Of a stretch of DNA of 42,641 nucleotides, positions 16,301-24,656 are shown piece after piece. Position 1 is the first letter of the stretch. The number at the start of each line of letters is the position of its first letter. The notes beneath the pieces are model-generated. The model was not told where the DNA came from and did no database searches. It saw only the letters and a program-made list of their open reading frames with translations. Made by a program: the position numbers and the translations under genes. The DNA is from Bacteriovoracaceae bacterium (GTDB lineage: Bacteria; Bdellovibrionota; Bacteriovoracia; Bacteriovoracales; Bacteriovoracaceae): NCBI GenBank assembly GCA_003245675.1, contig QKCN01000041.1, forward strand, positions 1-42,641. The letters run 5' to 3'.

Positions 16301-16519
16301 GACTATAATCGCGATGGCGTTTGCGATAAAGACTACGAGCTTGCCACTCTTACGGAATTTGGAATTGACTCCATCCGTCTTGATTATAGCCATATCATGG
16401 GTGAAGATGTTGCTAAAAAGGAACTTGTAGCATCATACTTTAGTCGTGTATTACAAGCACACAAAAATATCAAGGATGTATATTTTTATGTTTACTCTAA
16501 AGAAGAAAAGAAGAAATAG
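13340..16519 (+). CDS. Large secreted Cys-rich protein with NGN repeats and EF-hand-like C-terminus (candidate pilus-tip protein)
   Basis: A 1059-aa exported protein. The signal peptide ends near residue 23 (LAQA). Residues 27-54 are four perfect GNNGNGN repeats. A long central region with many Cys pairs, including a dense Cys cluster around 635-680, has no family I recognise. Residues about 890-1030 match the domain found in hemolysin-type and VCBS proteins: LVLDIMGNGISV, FDMKGTG, then two calcium-loop motifs, DSDKNGVFDSHD (966-977) and DYNRDGVCDKD (988-998). It overlaps the next gene, a prepilin, by 32 nt. Its place before three pilin-like genes parallels PilY1, which also uses a calcium loop, but no beta-propeller was recognised. 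A tip adhesin is a hypothesis. Confidence 0.8.
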   Translation: MKIRLLHFFLVVCLAFGASLAQAQHNGNNGNGNGNNGNGNGNNGNGNGNNGNGNGNQTPAYALESGLECKLLPFSERGQALNSRYVRLLCRLKDKDASQISAPASGVSFTTSKLSLAGCASSNSCSQSLLGSSDAANTSFSLSTTSWSEVATWEVSNTKDSDNAISANVLAVSVSRDSSGNISGVDLKISARDYKVEQSVVLAAKPKDDNPSCLIAVSGKADGDSTGTKDGDYCQTKDCKPSGDAPYVANAKTQLDIVLSGVPVGDVSKSSVKWNVNGDIAQSASYEFDPQPETSYIARAEVETPNGSKLYCATHFQSQGKGYSIKFERAGDCATFTQARNYYLGVDTDKDSVYSKIAGSNRMFKGEVPFKGVADGFRTKEGTLVIGKDGKPEQPVGFNRKYHSRILLQAYLFNPSATESKNEPVLWGWIDPKTFDSKATNIYKTPAFEKYGLNDDDDADTNMVTFRATLLTLEVPEKTGSGWLEVFNRYYKYINSFSDKFAPIDLAKDYVIPFAYGSCSATFDFRPPKLQGTDKEFPAELESVGLCQASKAFRLADVLRGRLPFMSLWFMSPGNIEESYPANLLTARLDEETCSSDYYEGDSAAKRDCWVLDRSQLPKTIENPDDSHSDCVKVTTTWVYSYCDNGQYSDIDDCYYQQYCRGCSSGGSCDSRCVKKTKTEYKAGCAVTEVKNECTRGLAMRFSGYTQMMFAALGCAYQFNEPNKSVTATLNKQGILPYMADSTLGGSEPKTQYASSLWGAWSSEQKVAGCVPCRFEGGSGKNLESTTIAIPLDPDSSHSGKLPIFSFAKKTGQPAKCVKDTKVEVRYFGSDACDGQTDKEGHFCSSGNIPPRTCSAKGLSSPNNAMEFTIPLCAGSDLGYGSVSASLSPLVLDIMGNGISVSRSKADAVLFDMKGTGKKILVDWPINNSEVAFLVKPDIHGEVNSIKQLFGDYKAKNGFESLRKYDSDKNGVFDSHDKMYGKLRLWFDYNRDGVCDKDYELATLTEFGIDSIRLDYSHIMGEDVAKKELVASYFSRVLQAHKNIKDVYFYVYSKEEKKK
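13418..13501 (+). repeat. 21-nt coding tandem repeat, four identical copies
   Basis: Four perfect copies of a 21-nt unit encode GNNGNGN just after the signal peptide of the large secreted protein. Identity at the DNA level, including third codon positions, means recent expansion, so copy number probably varies. The product is a flexible Gly/Asn spacer. Confidence 0.95.
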
Positions 16520-18128
16520 TCGTAAAGGCGGTTTTTCTCTTGTTGAAGTAATGGTAGCCGTAGGGATTGGGGGAGCAGTTATGTACTTCTCCTCCTCCCT
16601 GATCAAGGCACCGGAGCAACTGGAGAAGCAAGCCGCCTCTCATCTAACAAGTGAATCCCTTGCTTTTTCCAGTTTCAAAGCTTTTGCTAAAGAAGTTGAG
16701 CAAAGTCAGCTATCCAAAAGTGGTTTTTTGAATTGTGGCCTTGACACGGAAACTTTATTGAGTTCTAGGTCTAATGAGGCAAAAGAGCGAGAAATCAATC
16801 TTGAAGATTTGGGGACCCAGCTTAATTTTCCCTATTCTAATTTCACCACAATGGGAATGCCGATTCAGGAGAGTGGAAAGCAGTACCTCTTGCTGGCTTC
16901 GGAGCAGAAGTTCCAGGAAGGGGATTGGCTAATTGTTACAGAAAAGGCTGATTCTCGGATTGGTGCCGTTTTTCAAGTGTCGGCAATTCCACCCACAGGA
17001 AAGAGGATCGAAGTTGTGCAGGTGAGTTCTTTAGGGAATGCCCCTTGCACTATTAATGAACTAGATACGAGCTTTGAGACACTTGTTAATTTAAAGGAAG
17101 CAGTCAAAATTGATCAAATTTACGTTGTTTCTTATCAGGTTGTGGAAAACAAAGGGCAGAAATCTTTAAAAAGATTGCTTTGGAGGCGCTCTAGTGATTC
17201 AGGTGTTGAATCTAATTTAGTTGAGCCTCTTGAATTCTTAAAGATTCAGGAAAAGTGGACTCCTTTTGGTGGCCGTGAGCTAGGAAAGGTTGCGATTGAT
17301 CTTGACCTCCGTTATAAGAAAAAACAAAATGATGGATCTTATGCAACGAAAAATATGCATTCCCAAGCTGGTTATGAGTTTACTGCGAGTACGCGAACGA
17401 ACTTTGACTTAGAGCTAGAGAGTTTTGCTGCAAACATTGCTAATATTAGTTGTAAGGTTGAGCTCGATATTGAAGATACGAAGGTTCTTGCAGGGGAGAA
17501 ACAAAAATTTTATCAAGCACTAAGGCTTACAGGAGTACTTGTTAATAGAGAGGGTATTAGTTTTCCATATCTGGAGACAAAATTGTCCATCAGTAGTGGT
17601 TCTACTCTGTATTGTTGTTCTGCAGATACAGTCGTGGGAGGTGTTCTTCCTCAAGGGTGTGATGAGGGAGCTAATCTCAGTTTTGCTTTTTCTGGAACAA
17701 ATTTTACGGATTATATTTGTCTCATAAAGGGAAGCTCCTTTTATACTTCAGAGGGCTCTGCAAAGGTTACAATAGTACAGGATTCATCTAAAATTAGTTA
17801 TTATGACAATGACACTAAGCAAATGGTCAGTGGGGTTGTATGTTCAGCAAACACATTGGGCGATATTAAAGGGGTGAAGCCTCAAACCGCGGTAACTAAA
17901 TCATTGTTTTCTTGTTCAAAAGAGCCTTACTCAATTAATGCTCCTTCTTCTATCTCTGCCTATGGAATTCCTATTTATCCCGCAGAGTGTATTCTCAAAA
18001 GCGACCCAAACAACTGGGCAGATTGCCCATCAGGGACTTTTATGAATGTGGAATTACATAAAGTGAAGTTTTATCCCGCAAATTTATTTGACTCGTCATT
18101 TTCTGATGGGATTGTTGAGTGTAATTAA
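16488..18128 (+). CDS. Prepilin-like protein (large minor pilin / pseudopilin)
   Basis: A 546-aa protein with a class III prepilin signal: basic leader KKKRRNSRKGG, cleavage G15|F16, Glu20 at mature +5 (FSLVEVMVAVGIGG), then one hydrophobic helix. The rest is a very long periplasmic or surface domain with paired Cys, far bigger than usual pilins (about 150 aa), as in some tip pseudopilins. ATG 16488 with AAGGA 11 nt upstream is preferred to the longer frame from 16446, because it places the prepilin leader at the usual length. The start lies inside the preceding gene, so translation is probably coupled. Needs a PilD-type peptidase encoded elsewhere. Confidence 0.85.
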   Translation: MFTLKKKRRNSRKGGFSLVEVMVAVGIGGAVMYFSSSLIKAPEQLEKQAASHLTSESLAFSSFKAFAKEVEQSQLSKSGFLNCGLDTETLLSSRSNEAKEREINLEDLGTQLNFPYSNFTTMGMPIQESGKQYLLLASEQKFQEGDWLIVTEKADSRIGAVFQVSAIPPTGKRIEVVQVSSLGNAPCTINELDTSFETLVNLKEAVKIDQIYVVSYQVVENKGQKSLKRLLWRRSSDSGVESNLVEPLEFLKIQEKWTPFGGRELGKVAIDLDLRYKKKQNDGSYATKNMHSQAGYEFTASTRTNFDLELESFAANIANISCKVELDIEDTKVLAGEKQKFYQALRLTGVLVNREGISFPYLETKLSISSGSTLYCCSADTVVGGVLPQGCDEGANLSFAFSGTNFTDYICLIKGSSFYTSEGSAKVTIVQDSSKISYYDNDTKQMVSGVVCSANTLGDIKGVKPQTAVTKSLFSCSKEPYSINAPSSISAYGIPIYPAECILKSDPNNWADCPSGTFMNVELHKVKFYPANLFDSSFSDGIVECN

Positions 18129-18157
18129 GATTATTTGTAGAATTTAAGAGGGGTATT

Positions 18158-19819
18158 GTGAAAATAAATAAGAAAAATATTGGAGTAGCAACTCGAGGAA
18201 GCGTTCTTCTTTTTGCTATTATCGTTCTGGGGGCCATGGGCTATTCGGCTTATCGAGTGGTTGGGGCCAATATGCAAACTAAGAAATTTGCGAGTAAGGG
18301 CAGAGACTCCCTTCATATGCAGCTTTTTGCCGCAAATCTTAAAGAGTTTGGGAAGTATCTTTTGTTTTATGAGAAGGTCTTCTATGTCGAAGGCAAAAAC
18401 TCCGCTCTACATCTAGATGATGCAATCAAGAGAAGCTGGGGGGTTGCCGCTGATTTTGCAGATGGGTCACCTTGTGGGTTTTATGATTTTAATTTGAATT
18501 TTTCAGGTGATTTAAAGATCGATAATAAATTGGTATTCTGCCCGCATATCATGAGAAATGAAACTGTTACCAATAAGGTATTGGAGCAAGCTTTTTTAAA
18601 TCCCTATGCTGCGCGAAAATCAATTACGAAACTTGAGGAAGGACATTATCAAATTGTGTTGGAATTTGATAAAGATATGTTTTCGACTGATAGCTTTCTT
18701 GATTTAGGGCAGGATAAGTATCTTGTTACTAAAATTAAAGATACTAGTAAGTGGAGCTTTGAGGCAAAACTTATTATGGATTTTTGGACCGAAGGGGCTG
18801 GGATTACTCTTAGTAATCAAAGTGAAAGACTTGTTAAAATTCGCTCTGAAGTCTCTCTTAAGCCTAAAGGGGTTTTTGCTCAAATTGGCGGAATGGTCAA
18901 AGGAAACCTTTCAGAATTCGATGAAGAGAGTTTTACTTTAACTCCTTCTTCTCCACGGACTTTTGCACTCTTTTCTCTTTATCCTGAACAAAAGGATTTT
19001 TCTAAAGATATTAAGCTCTCTAGTGGAGATGAAATTCATGGGAAAAGCTATTATGCGGGAAATATGAAGGGGATTAAAATCAGTGATCTTCCTATTTTTC
19101 AAGATGTTTTGGTTCTTGGAGGAGAATGGGGAGACGCTAATTCTTATTTTATTCCCGATTATCCAAGCTTTAAAGCAATTAAAGAGAAGCTTAAAAGGGG
19201 AATTATTTCCAATATGAACCCCAGTCGTTTCTTGTTGCAAGGTTGTCCTATTTCTTCGGCATCAAATGCTCCTCGAATTAACAATCGGAACGAGAAGTAT
19301 AAGTGTACTATCGGAGTATCCGATCTTGTTGGAGATTTACCTGGTGCTGCTAAGGCCGTAGTCGCAGGGGGGGAAGTTCACTTCTATGATGAAGCCGGTG
19401 AAGATATTGGGCAAGAGCCGGGTAGCATATCAACTGAAGACAAAATTATGACAATCAAGAATATGGATGGAACTTCCGCTTTGTTGACTGAATATATCTC
19501 ATCAGCAATGGGATCAATTGTTGTGGGATCAGATGTTGAGGTGTTCTTGTGGCAAACGTGGGCAGGAGAGGTAGATTTTCAAACGACAAAAAATGAGCTT
19601 TATGCTTATGGAATGGTTGCTCCTGCAAAAATGGTTAAAAATTCCAAGGCGAAGATTCTTTTGTATTCTTTGTACAATATGAAGGTTGGTCAGACGCATA
19701 TTTCGGATGCCGATTTTTTAGCAAAGCTTAATCAAGCAGCTTATGAGATCGGGACAGGGATTAGTATTCCTCTTGTTAATTTTCCAAGTATTTATTCTGC
19801 AGAAAAAGGGTTTAGATAA
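18158..19819 (+). CDS. PilX-like membrane-anchored minor pilin component
   Basis: A 553-aa protein starting at GTG 18158 behind AAGAGGGG. The N-terminus is basic, then ATRGSVLLFAIIVLGAMGYSA: a Gly-Ser junction followed by one hydrophobic helix, resembling PilX-type minor pilins, which lack the classical GF-x3-E motif. The remaining ~515 residues are predicted outside the membrane and match no family I know. Genes before and after encode true prepilins, and the stop overlaps the next start (TAATG). A structural part of the same filament is inferred. Confidence 0.65.
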   Translation: MKINKKNIGVATRGSVLLFAIIVLGAMGYSAYRVVGANMQTKKFASKGRDSLHMQLFAANLKEFGKYLLFYEKVFYVEGKNSALHLDDAIKRSWGVAADFADGSPCGFYDFNLNFSGDLKIDNKLVFCPHIMRNETVTNKVLEQAFLNPYAARKSITKLEEGHYQIVLEFDKDMFSTDSFLDLGQDKYLVTKIKDTSKWSFEAKLIMDFWTEGAGITLSNQSERLVKIRSEVSLKPKGVFAQIGGMVKGNLSEFDEESFTLTPSSPRTFALFSLYPEQKDFSKDIKLSSGDEIHGKSYYAGNMKGIKISDLPIFQDVLVLGGEWGDANSYFIPDYPSFKAIKEKLKRGIISNMNPSRFLLQGCPISSASNAPRINNRNEKYKCTIGVSDLVGDLPGAAKAVVAGGEVHFYDEAGEDIGQEPGSISTEDKIMTIKNMDGTSALLTEYISSAMGSIVVGSDVEVFLWQTWAGEVDFQTTKNELYAYGMVAPAKMVKNSKAKILLYSLYNMKVGQTHISDADFLAKLNQAAYEIGTGISIPLVNFPSIYSAEKGFR

Positions 19820-20424
19820 TGAAAAGCTTGTTTAATCGTCGAGGTTTTTCGCTTGTTGAGGTTATGATTGGGGCTGGCGTTTTGGGAGCTGCGGCTTTAG
19901 CATATGTTTCCGTAAGTGACTTGAGTAATAAGGCAGGAAAGGATGCTCAAGATTCTTTCTTTGTAAATAGAACGATTATTAATATTCTAAATGAATTGGC
20001 CAAGGATTCTCACTATTATCCTCCGCTACCTTCCGCGATTTATAGCGAAAGAACGGGAGGAACCAGTCAAAGTTTCTTTGATGATGCTAATAAAAAGCAG
20101 TATCTTGCCTATCGTTGCTATGGCAAATTTGGAACTGTTGAGTATTCTTGTTCCTACAAAGACGGTGAGAGCTGTTATGATTCAGCGGGTAAAAGCATTA
20201 CGGCCGGAAAGGATGCAAATTGTAAGACTGGTTTAAATCTCTGGTTTTTCAAATCTGCAGTTCACGATCGTAGCTTCGACGGGAAGACTGACGCCCCATC
20301 GCTTGCTTTAACGGCCCTGCCCATGTATCGACTTAATTTTAAAATTCAGTATCGTCATGGTGGAGAAAAAGAAGACCGAGTTTATTATTTTTCTCAGCTT
20401 CAAACAGAAACAAATAATTATTAA
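19819..20424 (+). CDS. Prepilin-like protein (small pseudopilin)
   Basis: A 201-aa protein with a short leader MKSLFNRRG, cleavage G9|F10 and Glu14 at +5 (FSLVEVMIGAGVLGAA), then a globular domain with several Cys (for example RCYGKFG, YSCSYKDGESC, NCKTG). Both ends overlap neighbouring genes by one base (TAATG), so it is translationally coupled to the PilX-like gene before it and the glycosyltransferase after it. It is the third pilin-like protein of the operon. Prepilins of this size usually act as minor pilins or pseudopilins that start assembly. Confidence 0.85.
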   Translation: MKSLFNRRGFSLVEVMIGAGVLGAAALAYVSVSDLSNKAGKDAQDSFFVNRTIINILNELAKDSHYYPPLPSAIYSERTGGTSQSFFDDANKKQYLAYRCYGKFGTVEYSCSYKDGESCYDSAGKSITAGKDANCKTGLNLWFFKSAVHDRSFDGKTDAPSLALTALPMYRLNFKIQYRHGGEKEDRVYYFSQLQTETNNY

Positions 20425-21908
20425 TGGTCAGTTCCTGGCTTTCGAAGCGTAATATTTTATTTCTTTTTATAATAGGCTCTCTCTTTTTGAGGGCCTATTT
20501 AAGTTTCTTCTTCCTCGATTCTTCATTAGATATTGATGAAGCAAAAATCGTCGGAGGAGGGCTTGATTTATTACAACAAGGGCAGTTTCAATTATTCTTT
20601 CCTGTCGGAAGCCGCTGGGAGATGATTCCTAGTTATCTTTATGCTTTCTCTTGGAAAATCTTTGGTACAGGACGTCCTCTTTCTTTTCTTTTTGGTATTT
20701 TTGATCTTATTGTTTTTTGGAAAATCTCCGCCTCTTTTTTATCCAAAAGGGCCCAGGGATTTGCCATATTTTTCTTTGCTCTATCTCCCTGGCATGTTTT
20801 TTATTCTTCTATTATGGGAACTTGCAATTTAATTTTGCTCTTTGTTTTATTGGGACAATATCTAAAAGAGCGCTATCTGCCTGCTGCGTGGCTAAATTCC
20901 TTTTTGGGATTTTTAGTTTATCCCACTTTTCGAGTTGTCAGTTTTTACTGGTGTTTTGACGCTCTTTTGCGCCGCAAATGGAAACAGATAATTGTCATTG
21001 TAACTAGTTTCTTGGGCTGTTTATTTTTAGTTTGGCTAGTTGAAGGAAGCCCTTTTCTTTTCTTTCAAAGGGGGGCCTATAATGTCCTTGCTTTTGATGT
21101 CTCATCTGTTTTGAATAATGCTTTTTCCACTTTGACTTTTCTATGGCTTCCCTTAAGAGATACTTATGCTTTAGTGGCACGGCCTTCTTTTATGGCCGAT
21201 TATGTCCATTTTTTCTTTGCGCAAACGATGAGAGGATTTCCGCCTATTGGCTACACCCTTTTGTTCTTAAGTCTTTTAGTCCTTTACAAAAAATTCCGCA
21301 AAAGTATTCCTTTTTGGATCATGCTAGGGTTGTTGCTACTTCCTATATGTTTTCTCGGACCTTCTTATAGTCGTTTGATTTTTCTTTTGCCCATTGGGAT
21401 TATTATTGCATCCAAAGGGGTCGACTTTATATCGGATCGGCGTCTTCTTGCATTAGTGATGTTCTTTTTCCTGGTGGAAAATTCATTTTTATACTCTCGG
21501 ATTATCAATGCTAGTTATGAGCAACGAGAAACCACTTTCCATGAACGTTTTGAGCGCATTAATAATGTTATAAAGACTGATTATGCAGCTTATAAAAAAG
21601 AAAATGTTTTTTTGATTCCTTTTGCAGGTAGACGTTCTGCGATGTATCGCAGTTTGTTTTTTGGGGCGCACTTTGAGATGGTTCGAGAGGTTCCACGGCG
21701 ACAAAGGGATGAGAAAGCATTGATTGTGATCGATTTATTTTATCCTCCTGGACCAAGTGTTGAGGCGGGGCAAAAAACAAGGGACCAAGTCGATGAGAAA
21801 TGGACTGAGTTTGACCATGATATTCTTTCTCATTATCAAATTCGAGGTAAAAGAAAAATTTTTGATCTTAAATTAAATCCACTAGCTTTAATCTATGAAG
21901 TAGAATAA
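20424..21908 (+). CDS. Polytopic GT-C-type glycosyltransferase (ArnT/PMT-like)
   Basis: A 494-aa inner-membrane protein with about 9-11 hydrophobic segments. After the first one comes an acidic motif DIDEA (36-40) in the first periplasmic loop, the usual catalytic place in GT-C enzymes that use polyprenyl-phosphate sugars (GT39/GT83 relatives). SPWHVFYSS near 120 is also typical of this fold. The last ~130 residues form a soluble domain. The start overlaps the prepilin stop by one base, which ties it to the pilin operon. It could glycosylate a pilin or the large secreted protein, using a donor made by the GtrB-like fusion protein at 8936-10783. That link is inference. Confidence 0.72.
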   Translation: MVSSWLSKRNILFLFIIGSLFLRAYLSFFFLDSSLDIDEAKIVGGGLDLLQQGQFQLFFPVGSRWEMIPSYLYAFSWKIFGTGRPLSFLFGIFDLIVFWKISASFLSKRAQGFAIFFFALSPWHVFYSSIMGTCNLILLFVLLGQYLKERYLPAAWLNSFLGFLVYPTFRVVSFYWCFDALLRRKWKQIIVIVTSFLGCLFLVWLVEGSPFLFFQRGAYNVLAFDVSSVLNNAFSTLTFLWLPLRDTYALVARPSFMADYVHFFFAQTMRGFPPIGYTLLFLSLLVLYKKFRKSIPFWIMLGLLLLPICFLGPSYSRLIFLLPIGIIIASKGVDFISDRRLLALVMFFFLVENSFLYSRIINASYEQRETTFHERFERINNVIKTDYAAYKKENVFLIPFAGRRSAMYRSLFFGAHFEMVREVPRRQRDEKALIVIDLFYPPGPSVEAGQKTRDQVDEKWTEFDHDILSHYQIRGKRKIFDLKLNPLALIYEVE

Positions 21909-21933
21909 CGCGATATTTTATGGGGAGACAGCT

Positions 21934-22674
21934 TTGAAAGCGGTAAAGGTATTTGAAAATTTTGAATTAGAATTGAGTACAATAGAAGATCAGTTTGTCC
22001 AAGGGAAAATGGTTAAAGGCGCATTGCTTATTACCAACAAAGGGAAAGCTCCTCTTGATCTAACAAACTTAAAAGTCGCTTTGAGTTTTTCTGCATTATC
22101 AGATGCCCATGCAAATCAACTTGATAAATTTACTATTCTCGAAGAAAAGAAAGAGGAAGAGGTAAAAGAATTGGGTGTCGGTGAGAAACACCGTTTTTCT
22201 TTTCTCTTTCGTTTACCGCTAGATTGTCCCGTGGCAGAAAAAAGTGCTTCACCTTTTTTTCTTTTTGGAATTGGGGAACAGCTTTCGCATTTGCAGTTAG
22301 ATGTTCAAATGAATGCACGTTTAAAAGAATTCATCCGTTTATTTGAAACTTTTTTTCGTTATAAATCGGGAGCGGTTAAAAATAAAAAAGAAGGAGTCGA
22401 GGTAAAGTTAACTCCGCCAAATCTTAATCAGGGAATGGGGCATGTGGATGCTTTGCACTGTGCTCAGCGTTTTTCGGCCACAGAATGGTTGCTCACTCTT
22501 CATTTTTCAGTAAAGAAAATTGATCCGACAGTGGGAAGCTTGAAGTTTATTAAAGAGAAGAAAAAGATTGTTCATAAGCTAAATCCTCAAAATTACTTCG
22601 ATGGCGATTTCATCTTAGATCAAGATGGACTAAAGGCCCTTATCGAGGCGAGCATAAAGGACGCACTCAAGTAA
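21934..22674 (+). CDS. Arrestin-fold-like protein (Spo0M/VPS26-like pattern)
   Basis: A 246-aa protein without signal peptide. The first ~130 residues show a beta-sandwich pattern (VQGKMVKGALLITNKGKAPLDL; later KHRFSFLFRLPLDCPV) that resembles the arrestin-like Spo0M family, 'G..v.G.v.i....' then 'f.f.lplp'. The C-terminal third is Lys-rich. The start is TTG 21934 with GGGGAGA 5 nt upstream; the only nearby ATG (21920) runs into a stop at once. It starts 25 nt after the glycosyltransferase and may be the last gene of that operon. The function is unknown. Confidence 0.5.
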   Translation: MKAVKVFENFELELSTIEDQFVQGKMVKGALLITNKGKAPLDLTNLKVALSFSALSDAHANQLDKFTILEEKKEEEVKELGVGEKHRFSFLFRLPLDCPVAEKSASPFFLFGIGEQLSHLQLDVQMNARLKEFIRLFETFFRYKSGAVKNKKEGVEVKLTPPNLNQGMGHVDALHCAQRFSATEWLLTLHFSVKKIDPTVGSLKFIKEKKKIVHKLNPQNYFDGDFILDQDGLKALIEASIKDALK

Positions 22675-22730
22675 TTGGACAAAATATCCGATAAGTCTGC
22701 TGTGATATTGTCTCAGAATAGGGTTTGTCT

Positions 22731-23420
22731 ATGAAGATTGCATTTTTACTTTCTTTGTCTGTACTCATTTCATGTGCGCATGTTTCTAAAGAGGCAGAAC
22801 GTATACCGGCAGCTGTGCAAAGCTTGAATCCCGATCGTATTCTTTATATTGGAGATTCTCATACTGTTGGAGCTTTTGGGCATAAGCTCGATGAGCTTAT
22901 AAGAAAGGAAACAGGCAAGCAGTTAACGACCTATGGCTCGGCCGGGTCTGTTGTCTGGTGGTATCGCGATCAGTATCCTGCCAAATACGGCTATTTTCAT
23001 CGCGATATGGCAGGAAGCATCGATTCTCAAATTGGAACTCCAACTCCGGATTTTAGCAAAGTCTATAGTGAACTGCTCCCCCAAAAAGTGATTGTGGCCC
23101 TTAGTGGTAATTACTTTCGCTATCCAGAAGCCTTTACGCGCAAAGATGTGCGTGGTTTGGCCAAAGAGATTTATGAGAGCGGCAGTCAGTGTATTTGGAT
23201 TACCGCACCTGATTCTCGCCTCTATAAAGAAGAGAGAAAAAAAACAATTGCGATTATTAAAGAAGAGGTTTCGCCTTATTGCGATGTGATTGAAAGCACG
23301 AAGTATACTAAATACTATACTGATCCAAATCTTGGCGATGGTATTCACTATGGCCCTCAAGCTGGTGGCAAGTGGGCCCAGGATTTGTTTGAGGCGGAGC
23401 TAAAAAGTCTTCTAAAGTAA
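22731..23420 (+). CDS. SGNH/GDSL-hydrolase-like lipoprotein
   Basis: A 229-aa protein with a lipoprotein signal: lipobox LISC, Cys15 as the acylated residue, so probably attached to the periplasmic face of a membrane. Block I of the SGNH family is present (YIGDSHTVG, nucleophile Ser43), a Gly-rich block (YGSAGS), Asn in ALSGNYF, and the closing D-x-x-H in LGDGIHYG. Such enzymes deacylate or acylate carbohydrates and lipids. ATG 22731 was preferred to TTG 22725 because TAGGG is 7 nt upstream of it. The end overlaps the convergent gene by 9 nt. Confidence 0.8.
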   Translation: MKIAFLLSLSVLISCAHVSKEAERIPAAVQSLNPDRILYIGDSHTVGAFGHKLDELIRKETGKQLTTYGSAGSVVWWYRDQYPAKYGYFHRDMAGSIDSQIGTPTPDFSKVYSELLPQKVIVALSGNYFRYPEAFTRKDVRGLAKEIYESGSQCIWITAPDSRLYKEERKKTIAIIKEEVSPYCDVIESTKYTKYYTDPNLGDGIHYGPQAGGKWAQDLFEAELKSLLK

Positions 23421-24656
23421 GTCTTGAGCACTGATAATCATCCCCAGATTATTTTCAACCAAAGGATTGGCCTCATACCAAAAATCAATTCCATTGGAAT
23501 CACATTCGCGGAAGTTATCGCGCAATTTATTAGTTCCTTTTTGGGTGATATCTTGGCAACTGCCATTAGAGTCACGTACTAGAACTTGAATTTCTCCATC
23601 TTGTTTGCGCAGTCCTAAGAGCAATATGGCATGTCCTCCGCATTCTTCTTTTTCTGCCTTCTTTTTCGGTCTATAAATACTGCGCAAAGAGCAGATTCCT
23701 GCAAGGACAGGTACTTTGACTTCCTCTTTGCTTGCAAAGTATCTAACAAGAGCTTCGGCAAAACGATCGGGTTCGATCGTCTCAAAGTGCTGACCTTGGG
23801 GAAAACTATATTTACTGATTAAAGTTCTTGGGGGATAGAGGAGTAGAAGAAGGAGAGAAAGCTTGTCTTCAACCATTTTCTTCTTAAATGTGGGGGCCAA
23901 ATCTTTGGCATTATTTTGAACTTGTTGGATCAGCACATAGTCTTTGACAGGATCAAGAGAGTCGAGAACGACCTGTACTAAAAAATCAAAAGTCACTGCA
24001 TCACTAGAATTTATTATTGCAAAGAGAGATTGCAGTTGTGCTTCATTTTCTTGATCTTTCTCATAAGCAATATCTTCATCGGACTGAATACCTGGAGGGA
24101 GCTTGAGATTAACGCGCGTTTTATCCGAGCGAATGCGGTTTTCGTAAGCGAATTTTTTGGTCATTAAGACTCGCATTTTACTGTAGAGTTTTGTGATATG
24201 AGATTCGATGCCCTTTGTTCCGCCATTCCAAGCATCGATGAGGTCTTTCATTGTGTTCTCTAGGCTTGCTTCTAGATTGTCTTTTGAGCTTGCCACAGTG
24301 GCAAAGCGCCCTTCTTCAATGACATTGTTGAGTAGGTCTGTCATATCGTAGAGATTTCCTCCTTCAAAAAAGTATTCACTTTCTTCTTCTATACTTTGAT
24401 AGGAGAAGTTGCGCTTTTCTTGAATGGAGCTAAGTAAAGAGAGATAAAAAGGGTCTACCGGAAGAATATTGGTCTCATGGCCTTGGGCAATTCGACTAAA
24501 ATTGAGCATGCCGCTCATGGCGTGAGCGTAGCAAGTTCCAAAATATTGCTTAGTAGGAGGGACTTTATTTCTAATTGCTTCGGGAATTGCCTTAAGCTGG
24601 ATTGCATGGGCAAGATTGCTAAAGAAAAGACTTAATAGAATAAAGCGTAGAATCAT
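23412..24656 (-). CDS. Secreted papain-fold cysteine protease-like protein
   Basis: A 414-aa protein with a signal peptide ending at AHA (18). QYFGTCYAHAMSG (37-49) resembles the papain active-site helix with Cys42, ECGGHAILLLG has a candidate His342, and LVRDSNGSC a candidate Asn/Asp near 362-364. Together this is a divergent C1-type triad with a ~300-residue mostly helical insertion between Cys and His. It lies alone on the minus strand, ending 9 nt inside the SGNH gene. Activity and target are unknown; secretion of a protease for prey digestion is inferred. Confidence 0.65.
   Translation of the reverse strand: MILRFILLSLFFSNLAHAIQLKAIPEAIRNKVPPTKQYFGTCYAHAMSGMLNFSRIAQGHETNILPVDPFYLSLLSSIQEKRNFSYQSIEEESEYFFEGGNLYDMTDLLNNVIEEGRFATVASSKDNLEASLENTMKDLIDAWNGGTKGIESHITKLYSKMRVLMTKKFAYENRIRSDKTRVNLKLPPGIQSDEDIAYEKDQENEAQLQSLFAIINSSDAVTFDFLVQVVLDSLDPVKDYVLIQQVQNNAKDLAPTFKKKMVEDKLSLLLLLLYPPRTLISKYSFPQGQHFETIEPDRFAEALVRYFASKEEVKVPVLAGICSLRSIYRPKKKAEKEECGGHAILLLGLRKQDGEIQVLVRDSNGSCQDITQKGTNKLRDNFRECDSNGIDFWYEANPLVENNLGMIISAQDLL

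Noticed and set aside
13340..21908. A full type IV pilus or type II secretion locus.
   Set aside because: No assembly ATPase, platform protein, secretin or prepilin peptidase is encoded here; only pilin-like components are present.
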